Assembly (NCBI RefSeq): GCF_002197845.1
Contig: NZ_NIDE01000003.1
Location: forward strand, 1-64,000
Source: Fimbriiglobus ruber
GTDB taxonomy: Bacteria; Planctomycetota; Planctomycetia; Gemmatales; Gemmataceae
Length of the DNA stretch: 64,000 nucleotides
Reading direction: 5' to 3'
Part shown: positions 39,866-49,520 of the stretch, in pieces
Layout of the letters: every line of letters begins with the position of its first letter
How positions within the stretch are numbered: the first letter of the stretch is position 1
The notes under the pieces: model-generated
Databases searched by the model: none
Seen by the model: the letters and a program-made list of their open reading frames with translations, nothing else
Told to the model about the DNA's origin: nothing
Made by a program: the position numbers and the translations under genes

Positions 39866-40964
39866 AGGAGTTACGCAGTGTTTTATTTGGGTTTACCCAG
39901 GACCCGCAGATTGTCTATACCATGCGGCCATGAGCCACCCCAAGGTATCCGATACCGACGACATCGATTTCCTGATCGCAAGCCCACGCCAGGCCACCGC
40001 GACCGAAGGTCAGCGGACCCAACCGGCGTCGGCCGATGCGGCTCACGACGCGTACACGCGGCTGCTCCACCGGTTGGAACCCGACCCTGAGACGCTCTGG
40101 CGGGACGCCGAGCCGGAGGTCCGTCGGACGACCGGGGTGTTGGTCCTGGATGACACCGTCCTCGACAAGCCGTACGCCCGGGCCATCGACCTCGTCCACC
40201 GGTTGTGGTCCGGCAAGCACCGCCGGGTCGTCCAGGGGATCGGATTGCTCACCCTCCTGTGGACGGACGGGGATCGCCACGTCCCGTGCGACTACCGCCT
40301 GTACGACAAGCCGATCGATGGGAAGACCAAGAACGACCACTTCGGGGATCTGATTGCGGCCGCCCACGCCCGGGGCTTCACCCCCGAGTGCGTGGTGTTC
40401 GACGGGTGGTACAGCAGTCTGGCCAATGTGAAGGGGCTCCGGGGGCTCGGGTGGCACTGGCTGACCCGGCTGAAAGCGAACCGGAAGGTAAACCCGGATC
40501 GGACCGGGTTGCGGGCCGTGAGTGCGTGTGACATCGCGGCGACCGGGACGATCGTTCATCTCGAGGGGTACGGGTTGGTCAAAGTGTTCCGGATCGCAGC
40601 CCCAGACGGCACGACGGATCATTGGGCGACCAACCACCTGGGAATGACCGACCTCGACCGGGTGCGGTTGGCCGATGCCAGTTGGCGGATCGAGGAGTAT
40701 CACCGCGGGCTCAAGCAGGTGACGAACGTCGAGCGGTGCCAGTGCCGGGCGGAGGTCGCTCAGCGGAACCACATCGGACTGGCGATCCGCGCGTTCCTGG
40801 TGGTCGAGCGGTGGTGCTTCGGATCCGGGGTTGGGTGGCTCAGGGCGAAATGGCAGATCGTCCACCAAGCCGTCCAAGCGGACCGGGCTCATCCGATCTA
40901 CCGGATACCGCCACCCGCCACCATTTAAAATCGGTCGATCCGACAGGCGTTCTGCGTAACTCCT
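39866..40964 (+). mobile_element. IS4/IS701-superfamily element IS-O, 1099 bp
   Basis: Ends AGGAGTTACGCAG and its complement. 7-bp direct repeat ATCTGAT (39859-39865 and 40965-40971). Inserted inside the IS-P transposase. Confidence 0.85.
39930..40928 (+). CDS. DDE transposase, IS4/IS701 superfamily (IS-O)
   Basis: 332 residues, one frame, ATG 39930. D in [18 protein letters not shown] in [16 protein letters not shown] in [35 protein letters not shown] and [16 protein letters not shown] are typical of short cyanobacterial-type IS701 relatives. With no frameshift or stop it is one of the few clearly intact transposases in the island. The start is chosen because an ATG 8 nt upstream reads into a stop. 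Confidence 0.8.
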   Translation: MSHPKVSDTDDIDFLIASPRQATATEGQRTQPASADAAHDAYTRLLHRLEPDPETLWRDAEPEVRRTTGVLVLDDTVLDKPYARAIDLVHRLWSGKHRRVVQGIGLLTLLWTDGDRHVPCDYRLYDKPIDGKTKNDHFGDLIAAAHARGFTPECVVFDGWYSSLANVKGLRGLGWHWLTRLKANRKVNPDRTGLRAVSACDIAATGTIVHLEGYGLVKVFRIAAPDGTTDHWATNHLGMTDLDRVRLADASWRIEEYHRGLKQVTNVERCQCRAEVAQRNHIGLAIRAFLVVERWCFGSGVGWLRAKWQIVHQAVQADRAHPIYRIPPPATI

Positions 40965-42050
40965 ATCTGATTCAGCCATGACGTATGTTTCGGCACGTAC
41001 ACGAACCGCACGCGGTGGCTCGCGTTGCTCAAGAACGCCTTCCGCGTCGCCACCGATTTCAACACCCCGCTCTTCCCCTTCACGCCGAGCGTGCCCACCG
41101 GGATGCTGCACCAGCCCGCGACCAACAACACCAGGGTGGCGGAACCGTGGGTCGTCAGGTTGTCGGCCACGAAGATCCCACCGGCCGTGGGATCGGTCGC
41201 GATGGTGTGCTCGATGTGCGTGGCGAAGTCGACCTCGCCGCGGGTCCGTAGCACCGTGGGAGCGATCACATCGCCGGTCGCGACTTCAAAGTTGCCGATC
41301 CGCACTTGCGTGCCGGGCCGCGTGTACTCGACCTCGCGTCGTTCGATCCGTCCGGGCCGCATCGGCTTGGTCGGCGCCTTCGGTTCGAGCGCCTGGATGC
41401 TCGTCTTCTCGTCGACGCACACCGTGTGAACGCCGTCATTTTCCAGTCTTTTCGGCGCCGCCTGATCCGTTTCACACACCTCCCGCACGTGCTGCTCGAA
41501 GGCGGCCACATCCTTCGGATTCGCGTTGAGCCAGTACCGGCTCTTGTGCGGCGGAAGGGCCGCCGCCTTTTAAAAAACGTCCGACGTGTCGGACGGAAAT
41601 CGAGGCCACGATGCCGCGTGGGATGACTTCATCGGTCAGTTCTCGCGGGGTCCAGTGCGTCACCGGCCGCCCCGATTTCTCCGGTGGCTCGCAGGCCACG
41701 GCAATGATCTGCGCGATCTGCGCGGCCGTGAACGTTCCCCCGCAACCGGCCCGCGGCAAATCGCCGAGGACCTCTTCGATGGCGTCACGCAACGCGGGCG
41801 GTTTCTCCACACATTCGATGACCGTCAACCGCGGGAAGGCTTTTTGCCAGCGCGTCCGCCAGATGCCGACGCCGTGCCGCTCACACCGAAGCTTTTGGGC
41901 GCTCTCTTCGTTCGTGAGCCCTTCGAAGGCGAGCAGGATGATTTCCGCGCGGTGGGCGAGCCCTTGTGGACAGTTCCGGGAGAAGGCCATCGTTTGCAGT
42001 ACCTGTTGCTGCCGTTCGGTGATGACGACCTTGGCTGCCATTCCTGGCAT
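40965..42050 (-). pseudogene. N-terminal and central part of IS630-type transposase (IS-P)
   Basis: ATG 42050 with GGAGGAG five bases upstream (MPGMAAKVVITERQQQVLQT). HTH domain, then [24 protein letters not shown], where TTTTTTAAAA (~41571-41580) breaks the frame by one base; the next frame reads [21 protein letters not shown] in [16 protein letters not shown] in [15 protein letters not shown] and stops at the IS-O edge in [10 protein letters not shown]. Completed by 39696-39858. Confidence 0.8.
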
Positions 42051-42094
42051 GACATCTCCTCCCGCGGTGCGATCTTGCGTCCGGTAGAGCATTT

Positions 42095-43033
42095 TCAAGT
42101 TCTTCCTGGCGGGTAGCCAGAATTCCGGAAGTAATTCTGGGCATCCGTTGCGGTGATCCAATCGAGGGCTTCGCCGAACGCCTTCTCGAGTGCGGGGACG
42201 GTCCGGAGTTCCCGTCGGCGGAGTTCGTTCTTGATCTTCGAAACGACCTGCTCAATCGGGTTGAAGTCGGGGCTGTACGGCGGCAAATGGATCACCCGAG
42301 TTCCCCGCCCACGGACGACGTCGGCCACACCCGGGACTTTGTGCGTCCGCAGGTTGTCCATGATCAGAACGTCCCCGGATCGGAGACACGGGGCGAGTTC
42401 CTGGCGGACGTACTGAAGGAACAGTTCGCCATTCAGGGCCCCATCGACGACCAGGGGTGCGAACAACCCGCGGAGCCCGAACGCGGCGACAAACGTGGTC
42501 GTCTTCCAATGCCCGTGGGGGGCCGCGTAGGAGACGCGGTCGCGGGTCGGCCCCCACCCGTAGAGGCGGGTCATGGCGGTGTTCCCGAACGTCTCATCCC
42601 GGAAGATCAGACGCCGGGGATCGATCCGGTCGGCGAACACCGCCCACCGCACCCGATCGGCGGCCACATCCGGGCGATCCCGCTCCGCCGCCCGCAGCAT
42701 TTTTTTTTTCAGGCTGATCTTCAAGTCCCGGAGGGCTCGCCAGAGGTTGGACACGGACGTATCGAGTTGGAGGTCCTGCTTCAGGTCTTCGAGAGTCGTG
42801 CCCGGTGTGGTCCGGATGTGGGCGCGGATGCGTTCGCCCTCCCGTTCGGCCAGGGACCGTCGGGTGTTGGCCCGCGATTTCGGTTCGAGTGGTTCGCCGG
42901 ACCGGTGTAAGGCTTTGATCGACCGCACCCAGGCCGTACTCACGCCGAGGACATCCGCGATTTCGCTCGTGATCAATCCGTCGTCGGTCAGGGCGACGAC
43001 ACGATGGCGGAAGGCGGCGGGAAGCGTTTTCAT
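42095..43033 (-). CDS. IS630-type transposase (IS-I)
   Basis: ATG 43033 with GGAGG eight bases upstream (MKTLPAAFRHRVVALTDDG); 312 residues in one frame. HTH in SEIADVLGVSTAWVRSIKAL, then LKKKMLRAAERDRPDVAADR, D in LIFRDETFGNTAM, D in LIMDNLRTHKVPG, E in YSPDFNPIEQVVSKIKNEL. It contains an A10 run (RC of 42700-42709) at the KKK site where relatives carry their frameshift; here the run length keeps the frame open, although transcriptional slippage would still produce other frames. The last few residues may be read-through of the element end. Confidence 0.85.
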   Translation of the reverse strand: MKTLPAAFRHRVVALTDDGLITSEIADVLGVSTAWVRSIKALHRSGEPLEPKSRANTRRSLAEREGERIRAHIRTTPGTTLEDLKQDLQLDTSVSNLWRALRDLKISLKKKMLRAAERDRPDVAADRVRWAVFADRIDPRRLIFRDETFGNTAMTRLYGWGPTRDRVSYAAPHGHWKTTTFVAAFGLRGLFAPLVVDGALNGELFLQYVRQELAPCLRSGDVLIMDNLRTHKVPGVADVVRGRGTRVIHLPPYSPDFNPIEQVVSKIKNELRRRELRTVPALEKAFGEALDWITATDAQNYFRNSGYPPGRT

Positions 43034-43266
43034 CGGCGGAACCTCCAGGGTCACCGCCGACGGTAGCCGATTCCGAGAAGTAGCGCAAGAATGAAATTCA
43101 AACTGCTCTAGTGTTAAGATGGCAAAATGAGATCCTGGATGGAAGGCCGATTCGGCCGGGGTGATCTAGTGGGTCACTTGGGTCGCGCGTGGCCTTTCGC
43201 GGTCGGGTACAATCATACTCATCGCCTGAAAGGTCTCCGATGCCGCGCCGCCACAAGAGCCCACTT

Positions 43267-45206
43267 CGGGTGTGCGACATGGTTTGCGACCCCCGACTCC
43301 ATCTGCCTCGTCCCTTCTCCGAAGTCCGATTGCCGGACAAGAGGTTGCGACGAGGGCTACCCATTTTAACAGGACGATGGTCGTCGATTTATTTTACGGC
43401 ATTGGGTTTGCGTTGAGCGGGCGCTTGGCAGTAGTCTCTTTGACACCATAACGCGACTCTCCCTCCTACTGCCAAACGGTGCCACGGATGGCTACCTCCA
43501 CCATTTCGACGGCCCCCGCCAATGCGGTTCGTCCTCTGATCGAACAAGTCGCCATCGATCTGGTCCATCGGATCTACGGCGCCGAGGGACCGGCGTGGGG
43601 CACCCGACTCACCGCCATTGAGGACACCATTCTCGCGGTCCGACAAGTTCTCTCCGAAAAGATGCTCGACGAGGCCCTCCAACGCCAAGCCAACACCGCC
43701 GAGAAACGCCCCCCGGAATTCCGGTGCCGCTCGACATGCGGCACGGAGGTCGTCGCCACGAAGGAGCCGGAACCTCGCATCGTTGCCACGCGTGCGGGGG
43801 ACGCCGAATGGATGGAGCCCGAAACCACCTGCCGCAAATGTCGGCGGGCTTTTTTCCCCTCAGAGCAAGAGCTTGGGCCTTGACCGCTCCGAGATCAGTC
43901 CGGGTTTGCAACAAAAGCTGCTCCACGCCGGAATCCGGAACAGCTCCTTCGAGCAGGCCCGCCAGAATGTGGCCGAGTTGATGGACCTGAAGGTGTGTAC
44001 CAAACGGATCGAGCGGTTGACGAAGCGTGTCGGCCAGGAACGAGCCGACCAACGCGATCTCGACACACGGAAATACCTGGAATTGCCGTTAGTGGATCGG
44101 AAGGGGAAGCCGGCCGATGTCACCGCTCCGGAGACGGCGGTGGTGAGCGTGGATGGTGGTCGAATCCAGATTCTGGATCGCAGCGAGAAGGCGGCGGAAA
44201 AAGCGAACACCGAAGACGCGGATGGCGAAGAGCCGTTAGCTCCCGATGAGAAGCACCGCGGCCAGCACTGGCGTGAAGACAAGATTGCCGAATTCATGAC
44301 CACGGACAGTGAGTCGCACGACGCCGATCCGTGCCCACAAATCCCGGCGTTGTTCGTCAACCCGGCCCGGATCGTGAAGTTGGTGCGGGAATTGAAGACG
44401 AAGAAATCGGCCCGGACGGAGGCTCCGGGCCCGGAGATCGCGACCGAAACGGAGGCTCCCGAGGCCGACCTGGCGGTCGTGCAGGAGGCCGCCGAAACCG
44501 GGACGTGGAAACCGCCGGACGTGCGGACCAAGGAGTTGATGGCCACACGGCGTAAATGGCCGCAATTGGGCCCGATGGTGGCGGCCGCCGCTTGGATGCT
44601 GGGCTTTTTCGCCGCGAAACGGAAGGCCTTCGTGGCCGACGGGGCGGAGAACAACTGGACGATGTGGCGGAACCATTTCTCCTCGTTCGAACCCATTCTG
44701 GATATCATTCACGCGATCAGTTACGTCTTCGCGGCGGCAACCGCCGGTCGGCCGTTTGCGGAGGGCTGGCCGTGTTACGTGCGTTGGGTCGGTTGGATGT
44801 GGGCGGGCGAGATCGCGAACGTCGTGGCGGAATTGGCCGTGCGTCAAGCCGAGTTGGGTTTGCCCAAAGACGGCGATGGCGAAACGCATCCGCGGCAGAT
44901 CGTGACCACGGCGCTGGGCGACTTGCAGAACCATTGCGACAAGATGAAGTACGACGAATACCGGAAAGCCGGGTTGCCGATCACGTCGAGTTACGTGGAG
45001 TCGGCGGTGAAGCAATTCAATCAGCGGGTCAAAGGGACGGAAAAGTTCTGGTCGGAGGATGGGGCCGAGGCAATTCTGGAACTCCGTGGAGAATATCTGA
45101 GCGATTCAAAACCCCTCGACGGGTACTGGCAGCGAAAGCAGGAAAACGAGACCGGAACTCGGAAATACGACATGGCTGCGTGAGCGCAAACCATGTCGCA
45201 CACCCG
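43267..45206 (+). mobile_element. ISKra4/ISLre2-like element IS-Q, 1940 bp
   Basis: Perfect terminal repeats CGGGTGTGCGACATGGTTTG and complement. 7-bp target duplication CCCACTT (43260-43266 and 45207-45213), inside codon 9-10 of the IS-E2 transposase. Confidence 0.9.
43488..45183 (+). CDS. ISKra4/ISLre2-like transposase (IS-Q), two frames
   Basis: Frame one from ATG 43488 ([20 protein letters not shown]) ends with a zinc-finger-like [12 protein letters not shown]. At GCT_TTT_TTC_CCC_T (43848-43860) a +1 move gives [20 protein letters not shown] and the long second frame to 45183: D in [18 protein letters not shown] in [16 protein letters not shown] in [19 protein letters not shown]. If unshifted, frame one stops at 43883. 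Apart from the shift the gene is undamaged and the element has perfect ends, so it may be active. Confidence 0.8.
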
Positions 45207-46278
45207 CCCACTTCGCCCGCTGACTACCGACGAACGAACGGAACTCACGGCCCTCAGCCACGCTCAATCGGCCCCTGCGATCGAAGTGACCCGTGCGATT
45301 CTCCTTCTGCTCGTGAGCAATGGGCACTCGTACCAGTGTGCGGCCCGCGAGACCGGCCGCAAGAGCGGGGATGCGGTCGCCCATCTGGTGGCCCGGTTCA
45401 ACACGGACGGCTTGGCGGCCGTCACGCCCCGACACGGCGGCGGGCGGGCATCGATCGACGACACGGACGCCCGCACGCGCATCCTGCGGGAAGCCAACCG
45501 GACCCCGACTCCTCAGCACGACGGCACCGCGACCTGTTCGTTGACCCTGTTGCGCAAGGCACTACGAGCGGCCCCCGATGGGCTCCCGCGGGTGTCGTGT
45601 CGACGTACACGATCTGGCGGGTTCGGCAGGACGCACGGTTTACCTACCAGCGAACCCGCACCTGGTGTCCAACGGGTCAGGCCATCCGCAAACGCAAAGC
45701 TGGGGTGGTGACGGTCACCGACCCGGAAATCGAGTCGAAAAAAATTGATTGAGGACGCCGACACCTTGGGTCAGTCGTTGGGTCTGGAGGTGTGGTGCGA
45801 GGACGAGGCCGGCCCGTTCCAGGCGATCCCCCAGCCCGGAGCGTCGTGGCAGCCGGAGGGCAGCCCCGCCAGACAGCCACACGAATACATTCGCAACGGC
45901 ACCGCCAAGATACTGACACTCTTCCACCCGGCGGATGGGCAGGTCCGGATCCCGGGGGCAGCGACGTGTCCCAATACGGTGTTGCACCCGTGGCTGGAGA
46001 GGGAACGGACGGCCATTCTGGCCGCCTTGCCTCCACTGCTGCCGACGGCGGATCCGTCACGGGCCGCATGGGAACGATGGCTACGAGGACTCCAGCAACC
46101 GATCACGTTGCCGGTCGTCTTGCCGCCGCGGAGGGTGTTGTTGGTGCTGGACAATTTGGCCGGCCACAAAAGCGTGGCGTTGGTGATGTGGTTATTCGCT
46201 CATGGAATTATGCCCTTGTACACCCCAGTCAGCGGATCGTGGCTGAACATGGCCGAGAGCATCCAGAGGGTATTAAAA
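45207..46278 (+). pseudogene. IS630-type transposase (IS-E2), damaged and split
   Basis: Relative of IS-E1 (~85% at the protein level). [20 protein letters not shown] onward; a 5-bp tandem duplication (GTGTCGTGTCG at ~45592) breaks the frame after GLPRVS; the homopolymer at ESKK is A7 (45738-45744) instead of A8, followed by [13 protein letters not shown].. with D in [10 protein letters not shown] and D in [12 protein letters not shown], and ends SIQRVLK at IS-A. Not functional. Confidence 0.85.
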
Positions 46279-47537
46279 ACTCACATTCCGCACCCCTGGA
46301 ATCGGGTTGGCGGTGACAGAATAACGCGGTCATGGCATCCTCGGTCCTTCCGGCAACGCGTCAGGGAGGCTGAGGATGAACGCGCCGACGCGGTTTGATA
46401 CCGAAGTCATTGGGTCGCTGCCGATTCTGATCGCTTATCTGGATCGGCTCAAACTGGCCGAGACGATCGACCGCGTCGTGCCCTGGGAAGGCGAGATCCC
46501 GCTCGGCACGTTGACCGCGGTGCTGGTGCTCAATCGCTTGCTCAACCCCAAAGCGATGTTTCGCATTGAGGACTGGGCCCAGACCTCGGGCGTCGCGGCT
46601 TACTACGGTCTGGAACCCAATCAACTCAACGATGATCGCCTGGGCCGAGCTTTGGAACGCCTGGCGACTCATACCGACACGATCCAGGCTCCGTTGGTGT
46701 TGCAGGCGGTCAAGGCGTTTGCCTTGGATGTGTCGCAGATTCACTACGACCTCACCAGCATCGAATTCTCCGGCGCTTACGAACCGGCCGTCGCCCGTGC
46801 CACGCCCTCGGAAGGCGCAACGCCCGCAACGTCCGCCCCGCAGCCGACCTATGGCCGCAGCAAGAGTGGCCGCAAGCATGTCAAGCAAGTCCAGGCCGGC
46901 ATCAACGTCACCGGAGACGGCGCGGTGCCGGTGTGTCACGCCGCCTTCGATGGCCACACGGCGGAATCGACCACGCATGCGGACAACGTGCGTCGTTTGA
47001 AAGAGATCTTGCCCACGAGCGAACTGTTGGACATTGCCGACACCAAACGGGATACCGAAGAGAACTTGTGGGCGATCGTCGATGCCAAGGGAACGTTCCT
47101 GTGCGGCGGCGCCTTCAACGTCGGCTTGCAACAACGTTTTTTGAAACACGACCGGGACCTCAAGCCGGTCACGTACTGGCCCAAGAGCCAAGAGAAATGG
47201 GCGCCGGACGAACGCGACCAGTACCAGGCGTTCGAGTTGACGGAGCGGTTGGGACGAATCGTGGACGGCAACAAGCAGAAACACGCGTATCGCGTGCTGT
47301 TCGTGTGGAGTGAATCGAAGGAGCGTCAGGAAATTCAAACCCGTGAGCGTCATGTGGCCAAGATTCGCGCCGAGTTCGACGCGATCCAGCGCAATCTGAA
47401 TCGCGACACACTCAAGGACGAGAAGACGATTCTGCGTCGCTTGGAAAAGGCGAAGGGTCTGTACGCGGAAGGGAGCCTGTTCGAGTACACGCTGGCCGGT
47501 AAGCAAGGCAGCTACACGCTGACGTGGGGGCAGAATG
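46279..47537 (+). pseudogene. N-terminal two thirds of IS1634-type transposase, element IS-A
   Basis: Left end ACTCACATTCCGCACCCC at 46279. ATG 46376 with GGAGGCTGAGG in front: MNAPTRFDTEVIGSLPILIA, IS1634 N-terminal domain (RVVPWEGEIPLGTLTAVLVL), D in VSQIHYDLTSIEFSG, D in LLDIADTKRDTEENLW. It reads without interruption to WGQN, where IS-B2 begins; the remaining ~170 residues are at 17157-17670. Intact length about 560 residues, normal for IS1634. Confidence 0.9.
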
Positions 47538-49049
47538 CAATGGCACGGACTTAAGTTTTATGTCGTTGCAGGCGTTGACGTAACACGTCTCTGGGATGTT
47601 TCATCAACCGATGAGGTTTCGGGCGGCGTTTCTTGACCCGCGGTTCGACGCGGTCCGGCCGGTGGCCGACCCGTGTCGCCCGGACGACCCGGAGCAGGAT
47701 CGCCCACCCGGTGGCCGGGGCCGCACACACGATGTCGGCCAACCCGCGGATTGCGGACCAGGCCCCGGCGAAGCTGATCGTCCGGGGGGCGTGCCGGCCG
47801 GCCCGGGCGGCCGCGGCCATGACTCCGCGGATCAGGTTGTAGACCAGGACGTGCATCCCGATCTCTTTCCGGACCAGGTCCGGGGACTGGCACCGGAGGA
47901 CATCCATCCCGAGGGTCACCTTGAGGGCTCGCAGGTCGAGTTCCGCCGTCCACCGGCGGCGGTACAGGTCGGCCAGAGCGGTCGGCGGGTATCCGACGGG
48001 ATCGCGGAGGGTCGTGACGACCACGTGCCGGCGGGTCCGGAACCCGGGCCGGCGGACGATCACCCGGATCTCCCGCACGTCGAGGGTGGGCGGGAGGGCG
48101 TCCCACTCGGTCGCCGTCCACCCGGCCGGGCGGGCCGTCGGTTTGACCCACGTGACCACATGGTCGCCCGCCCCGAGCCGTCGCCCGCGGCGGAAATCGA
48201 CCCGTCGGGCGGCGTGGGCCCGACCGACGTAATGGACCCCGCGGGCGGCCGCCCGGGCGACGATCCCATACCCGCTGTAGTACCGGTCGGCGAGCATCAC
48301 ATCCCCGGCCGCGAATTCGTCCAACAAGCCCAACGCCAGGGACGTTTCCCCCTGTCCCTTGCCCTGATACCGACCGACGGCCCACCCGAGGGCACTCCCG
48401 CACCCGAGTCCGAACACGGCCACCAGTCGAGCGATCGGGAACCCGATCCCCCGGGCTTGGGTCCGGGGTTGTGGGAACGCGGCCTGGTTGGCCGGGGTGT
48501 CGGGCATCGACACGGTCGTCCCATCGACCACCCGAACCCGATGGCCCCGCCACCGCTCCTTCGCCCGGGTGTGATCGGCGGTCCGGTCGGCCACCTCACG
48601 GGCCAGCTGGCGGATGACCCCGAACGGCAATCGCCCCCGGGCCTTACCGTACGCCCCGGTGTCGGTCGACGGGGGCTGCCGGCCGATCCGCACGCACCAC
48701 CCGATGACCCGCAGGACGGCATCGTGGCACGACCCGTTCGGGTCGACGACTTGCCACAGGAACGCCCACAGGGTAACGGCGGGGGTAGACATCCGGGCGC
48801 GGAAGCGGACCCCGTCGGCCCGGACCGCGTGGTCGATCTGGTCGGGGGTGAGCAGATTCTCGAACGGGAGGTCCGGTCCGGTGGTCAACTGGTGCCGGTG
48901 CCAGCCGACCTGGGGGGTGGTAGGATGGGACAAGGGGCGGCCTCTGTGCCGGGGTGACGAGTGGTGTGCAACACCGATCATCCCGCACGAGGCCGGCCCC
49001 GTCTATCTCAAACTACACACAGTACTTACGCCTTCCGTCAGTGCCATTG
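47538..49049 (-). mobile_element. IS4-family element IS-B2, 1512 bp
   Basis: Same CAATGGCAC ends and length as IS-B1, opposite orientation. Flanks GGGGCAGAATG (left) and ATCCTTGACCC (right) are the exact complements of the IS-B1 left and right flanks respectively. Confidence 0.9.
47551..48981 (-). CDS. IS4-family transposase (IS-B2)
   Basis: 476 residues, intact, differing from the IS-B1 product at only about two positions (DQIDHAVRADG for DQIDQAVRADG; RIGRQPPS for RIGRRPPS). DDE residues and the Y-(2)-R-(3)-E-(6)-K signature are all present. Both genes face inward to the flipped segment. Confidence 0.9.
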   Translation of the reverse strand: MIGVAHHSSPRHRGRPLSHPTTPQVGWHRHQLTTGPDLPFENLLTPDQIDHAVRADGVRFRARMSTPAVTLWAFLWQVVDPNGSCHDAVLRVIGWCVRIGRQPPSTDTGAYGKARGRLPFGVIRQLAREVADRTADHTRAKERWRGHRVRVVDGTTVSMPDTPANQAAFPQPRTQARGIGFPIARLVAVFGLGCGSALGWAVGRYQGKGQGETSLALGLLDEFAAGDVMLADRYYSGYGIVARAAARGVHYVGRAHAARRVDFRRGRRLGAGDHVVTWVKPTARPAGWTATEWDALPPTLDVREIRVIVRRPGFRTRRHVVVTTLRDPVGYPPTALADLYRRRWTAELDLRALKVTLGMDVLRCQSPDLVRKEIGMHVLVYNLIRGVMAAAARAGRHAPRTISFAGAWSAIRGLADIVCAAPATGWAILLRVVRATRVGHRPDRVEPRVKKRRPKPHRLMKHPRDVLRQRLQRHKT

Positions 49050-49138
49050 ATCCTTGACCCCTCTTGTGATCTCAGTTTCGCCTGAGAATACACGGGGCGA
49101 CCGAAAGAAACTCCAGTTTTCATCTCGGACGTGGTTTA
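49050..49138 (-). mobile_element. left end and leader of IS-K (detached by the inversion)
   Basis: The complement reads TAAACCACGTCCGAGATG.. up to ..AGAGGGGTCAAGGAT, the leader and ribosome-binding region of the transposase that starts at 19192. TAAACCACGTC is the inverted partner of the right end at 23214-23224. Confidence 0.8.
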
Positions 49139-49520
49139 GGTTGCCCGGTTCCCCGCCCGGGTCTACGTCCGGTCGCCACAGCAGAAGGGTGATCGAACAT
49201 TCGGACGGGCCGATTCTGGTCAGATTCGTGACCGCTCGGGCGGGTCCAGCCCGGTGTCATACCGACGGGTGGCGCGGAGTCTACGGACTGCCGTGCCGCG
49301 AATACTACCGGGCGGGCGTCCCGTCGACGCCTTTCCGGCCGAATTCTGGTTATCCACATCCGTCTACGCCCGTAGATTAGGTATTCTGGGCCGTCATTCG
49401 CCCGCTATCATTAGGCACATTTATTCAGGCGGCGAAGCATAAGTCGGATGCTGACCTGGACCACGGCAAACACGAGCGAACCGTAAGTTTTCGCTTTCCA
49501 ATCGGAGTCCGGGAACCGTC
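49139..49520. other. intergenic, no gene seen
   Basis: First unique DNA right of the IS island. No frame with recognisable features; presumably carries the promoter of the gene at 49521. Confidence 0.4.

Larger units (their letters stand above)
39650..42120 (-). mobile_element. IS630-type element IS-P, interrupted by IS-O
   Basis: Approximate limits; CTGGCT occurs at both ends in inverted form (39651 and 42120), but I could not fix the exact termini. IS-O splits it at ATCTGAT. Confidence 0.6.
43169..46278 (+). mobile_element. 5' part of IS630-type element IS-E2, carrying IS-Q
   Basis: Left end GTGGGTCACTTGGGTCGCGC at 43169 next to TA (43167-43168). Start codon ATG 43240; after 27 nt IS-Q intervenes; the element resumes at 45207 and stops at AAAAA (46275-46279), where IS-A is inserted. 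Its 3' end is now at 16882-17115. Confidence 0.85.

Noticed and set aside
42121-43110. Exact ends of IS-I
   Set aside because: A similar ACTTC..GGAAT..GGCTACC block occurs near both sides but in direct orientation, so I could not define true inverted termini.
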